From an uncultured Phycisphaerales bacterium (GTDB lineage: Bacteria; Planctomycetota; Phycisphaerae; Phycisphaerales; UBA1924): DNA of 6,640 nt. The position numbers were made by a program, and so were the translations under genes. How positions within the stretch are numbered: the stretch's first letter is position 1; each line of letters starts with the position of its first letter. The notes under the pieces were generated by a model. The model worked only from the letters and a program-made list of their open reading frames with translations, was not told the origin of the DNA and ran no database searches. This document shows positions 5,105-6,640 of this stretch, in pieces. Location: positions 1-6,640 of the forward strand of contig CALMQD010000549.1 in assembly GCA_937871415.1 (NCBI GenBank). The letters are read 5' to 3'.

Positions 5105-6640
5105 ATCCCACCTCGACCCTCGCCGATCCCACCCTTGTGCCCCTCGGGCCGCACTCAGGACCTGCGCCCGCCGTCTCCGACGCCGTGCGCGACCAGATCT
5201 CCGACCTCTCCCAGTCGATCGACGCCATCCGCGAGCGGCTGACCGAGTTGGCCGCCGCCGCCGGAGACGGCAAGCACGTACTCACCCGGCTCGACGTCTT
5301 CCACGGCTACATGTGGATCTTCGTCGTCGCTTTCATCACGTCCCTCTTCGCGACGCCGATCATGCGCCGCGTCGCCATCCACTTCGGAGTCGTCGACCGC
5401 CCGAGCGAGGCCCGCAAGATCCACCGCACCCCGACGGCCTATCTCGGCGGCGTCGCCGTCTACCTCGGCGTCTTCGCCGCCATCACCTTCACCTACGCCG
5501 CCCCCTTCCACGGGCTCATCGAGTTCCACCCCTCCGCCAACCCGGCCCGCGGCCTGCCCGGCGGCGTCCCTGTCAGCATCCTCCTGGGCATGACGGTCAT
5601 CATGCTCTGCGGGCTCATCGACGACGTCATGGGCATCGACCCGCGCGCCAAGATCGCCGGCCAGCTCTTCGCCGCCGCCGCCCTCGCCCTCGAAGACGTC
5701 GGCGTCCGCGTCGCCGCGGGGCTCCTCGTGCCGCTGGCCAAGGGCGTCGGCATCGCGACGGTCAACATCAAGGGCTTCGAGACGATCGCCTTCAACATCC
5801 CGCTCTCGTGGGCCGGCCTGCCCGACGTTCCCATCGACGTCGTCTACTGGGTCGGCACCGCCGTGATCGCCGTCTTCGTCATCGGCGCCTGCAACGCCAG
5901 CAACCTCATCGACGGGCTCGACGGCCTGCTCTCGGGCGTCACCTCCATCGCCGCCGGAGGCCTGCTCCTCATCGCCCTGGCCCTCGCCGTGGTCGACGAC
6001 GGCGGGCGCGGCATCGGACCCAACCTCGACGCCCCGCGCATCATCCTCTGCATGGGGCTGCTCGGCGCGTGCCTGGGATTCCTGCCCCACAACTTCAACC
6101 CCGCGACCATCTTCCTGGGCGACGCCGGCAGCCTGCTGCTCGGCTACCTGACCATCACCATCGTCCTCACCCTCGGCTCCACAGGCCAGACGCAGCTCGT
6201 CGTCGCCGGCCTGATCATCTACGCCATCCCCATCATCGACACCACCCTCGCCATCGCGCGGCGCAAGATCGCCGGAAGGAAGATCTCCGACGCCGACGAC
6301 CAGCACCTGCACCACATGCTCAAGCGCGCCCTGGGCGTCAAGGGCGCCGTCTTCGCGCTCTACGGCATCGGCGTCGCATTCGCCATCATGGGCGTCCTCC
6401 TGAGCGAAGAGCGCGGACGCGTCATCTACTCGCTCATCCTCGTCTTCGCCGCCTTTGTCGGCGTGACCAGTTTCAAGATCGCCCGCCGCGGCGAGATCGA
6501 ACGCCAGATGCGCGACGCCGAGGAACGCCGCAAGCAGGCCGCCCCGCCCGCCCCGGTCTCGGCCCCCCTCCCCCCCCCCGGCCCCGGCCACGGCCCCTCC
6601 CCCCCCCTCCCCCCCCCCACCCCCCCCCCCCCCCCCCCCC
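5101..6640 (+). CDS. WecA/TagO/MraY-family polyprenyl-phosphate sugar-1-phosphate transferase, 3'-partial
   Basis: An integral membrane enzyme that moves a sugar-1-phosphate (in WecA/TagO, GlcNAc-1-P) from a UDP-sugar to undecaprenyl phosphate, the first step in building a lipid-linked glycan unit. All family motifs are present: DRPSEARKIHRTP (99-111) followed by GG (115-116); GLIDD with D174/D175; NASNLIDGLDGL (265-276); HNFNPATIFLGDAGS (330-344); and the histidine motif DQHLHHML (400-407). About 11 hydrophobic segments can be counted from residue 71 to 457. The GTG start is supported by a strong ribosome binding site and a 4-base overlap with the SDR stop. It yields an unusual ~70-residue N-terminal extension, with a heptad-like helix at about 25-55, before the first membrane segment. 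After a charged tail (about 460-480) the frame runs into Pro codons from C homopolymers with no stop, so the true C-terminus is not visible and sequence past about 6560 is doubtful. MraY itself is less likely given the polysaccharide context and the WecA-like histidine motif. Confidence 0.92.
   Translation, partial: MNPTSTLADPTLVPLGPHSGPAPAVSDAVRDQISDLSQSIDAIRERLTELAAAAGDGKHVLTRLDVFHGYMWIFVVAFITSLFATPIMRRVAIHFGVVDRPSEARKIHRTPTAYLGGVAVYLGVFAAITFTYAAPFHGLIEFHPSANPARGLPGGVPVSILLGMTVIMLCGLIDDVMGIDPRAKIAGQLFAAAALALEDVGVRVAAGLLVPLAKGVGIATVNIKGFETIAFNIPLSWAGLPDVPIDVVYWVGTAVIAVFVIGACNASNLIDGLDGLLSGVTSIAAGGLLLIALALAVVDDGGRGIGPNLDAPRIILCMGLLGACLGFLPHNFNPATIFLGDAGSLLLGYLTITIVLTLGSTGQTQLVVAGLIIYAIPIIDTTLAIARRKIAGRKISDADDQHLHHMLKRALGVKGAVFALYGIGVAFAIMGVLLSEERGRVIYSLILVFAAFVGVTSFKIARRGEIERQMRDAEERRKQAAPPAPVSAPLPPPGPGHGPSPPLPPPTPPPPPP
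6563..6640. repeat. Poly-C low-complexity end, probable sequencing or assembly artefact
   Basis: The last ~80 bases are nearly all C, with runs of 10 (6570-6579), 9 (6599-6607), 10 (6609-6618) and finally 21 (6620-6640), broken by isolated T, A or GG. The complement is poly-G, the typical false signal of two-colour Illumina chemistry at read ends, placed here at a sequence end. Real Pro-rich coding sequence would not be expected to degrade progressively into a pure homopolymer. No biological meaning should be drawn from this stretch. Confidence 0.8.

Noticed and set aside
5155..6591. Long open frame on the - strand (478 codons)
   Set aside because: Antisense to the motif-complete WecA-like transferase and beginning in the artefactual poly-C end; composition is dominated by Gly, Asp, Glu and Val.
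1..6640. CRISPR array, tRNA, rRNA, insertion sequence or attachment site
   Set aside because: No regularly spaced repeats, tRNA-like cloverleaf, rRNA-like conserved stretch, transposase motif or flanking duplications were seen on either strand.

Overview
The window is very GC-rich with strong C/G preference at third codon positions. All supportable genes lie on the + strand: three complete or near-complete genes after one that is cut by the left edge. Layout and protein style (long co-polymerase with a disordered N-terminus, WecA/MraY-type transferase, extended SDR of the 'VYGKSEKSPF…WSYAASKA' type, TPR protein) are compatible with a Planctomycetota bacterium, perhaps Phycisphaerae. That assignment rests on recalled family resemblance only; no rRNA or marker gene is present.

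Layout: (1) 1-1455, the C-terminal part of a tetratricopeptide-repeat protein, open at the left edge; (2) 1456-1678, a 223-base spacer with a stem-loop right after the TPR stop and several further inverted repeats; (3) 1679-3901, a Wzc-like fusion of a chain-length-determinant (Wzz) domain and a bacterial tyrosine-kinase-like (BY-kinase) P-loop domain; (4) 3902-4015, a short spacer with a stem-loop and an 11-C run; (5) 4016-5104, an NAD(P)-dependent nucleotide-sugar epimerase/dehydratase (extended SDR); (6) 5101 to the right edge, a polyprenyl-phosphate sugar-1-phosphate transferase of the WecA/TagO/MraY superfamily, overlapping the SDR stop codon by four bases. The last ~80 bases collapse into C homopolymers and look like a sequencing or assembly artefact.

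Together, genes 3-6 read as part of an exopolysaccharide or surface-glycan locus. The SDR makes or modifies a nucleotide sugar, the transferase starts a lipid-linked repeat unit on the inner membrane, and the Wzc-like protein controls chain length and export. The TPR protein may be an accessory scaffold. Polymerase, flippase, outer-membrane exporter and further glycosyltransferases are not in the window.

The most interesting observation is that the BY-kinase-like domain lacks the Walker A lysine (GSGATT instead of G-x-G-K-S/T), has DxN rather than DxD in Walker A', and has only two scattered C-terminal tyrosines. The EX2RX2R oligomerisation motif and both membrane segments are kept. This suggests a structural co-polymerase whose kinase activity is lost or altered. 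I see no evidence of a wholly new system, mobile element, CRISPR array or RNA gene.
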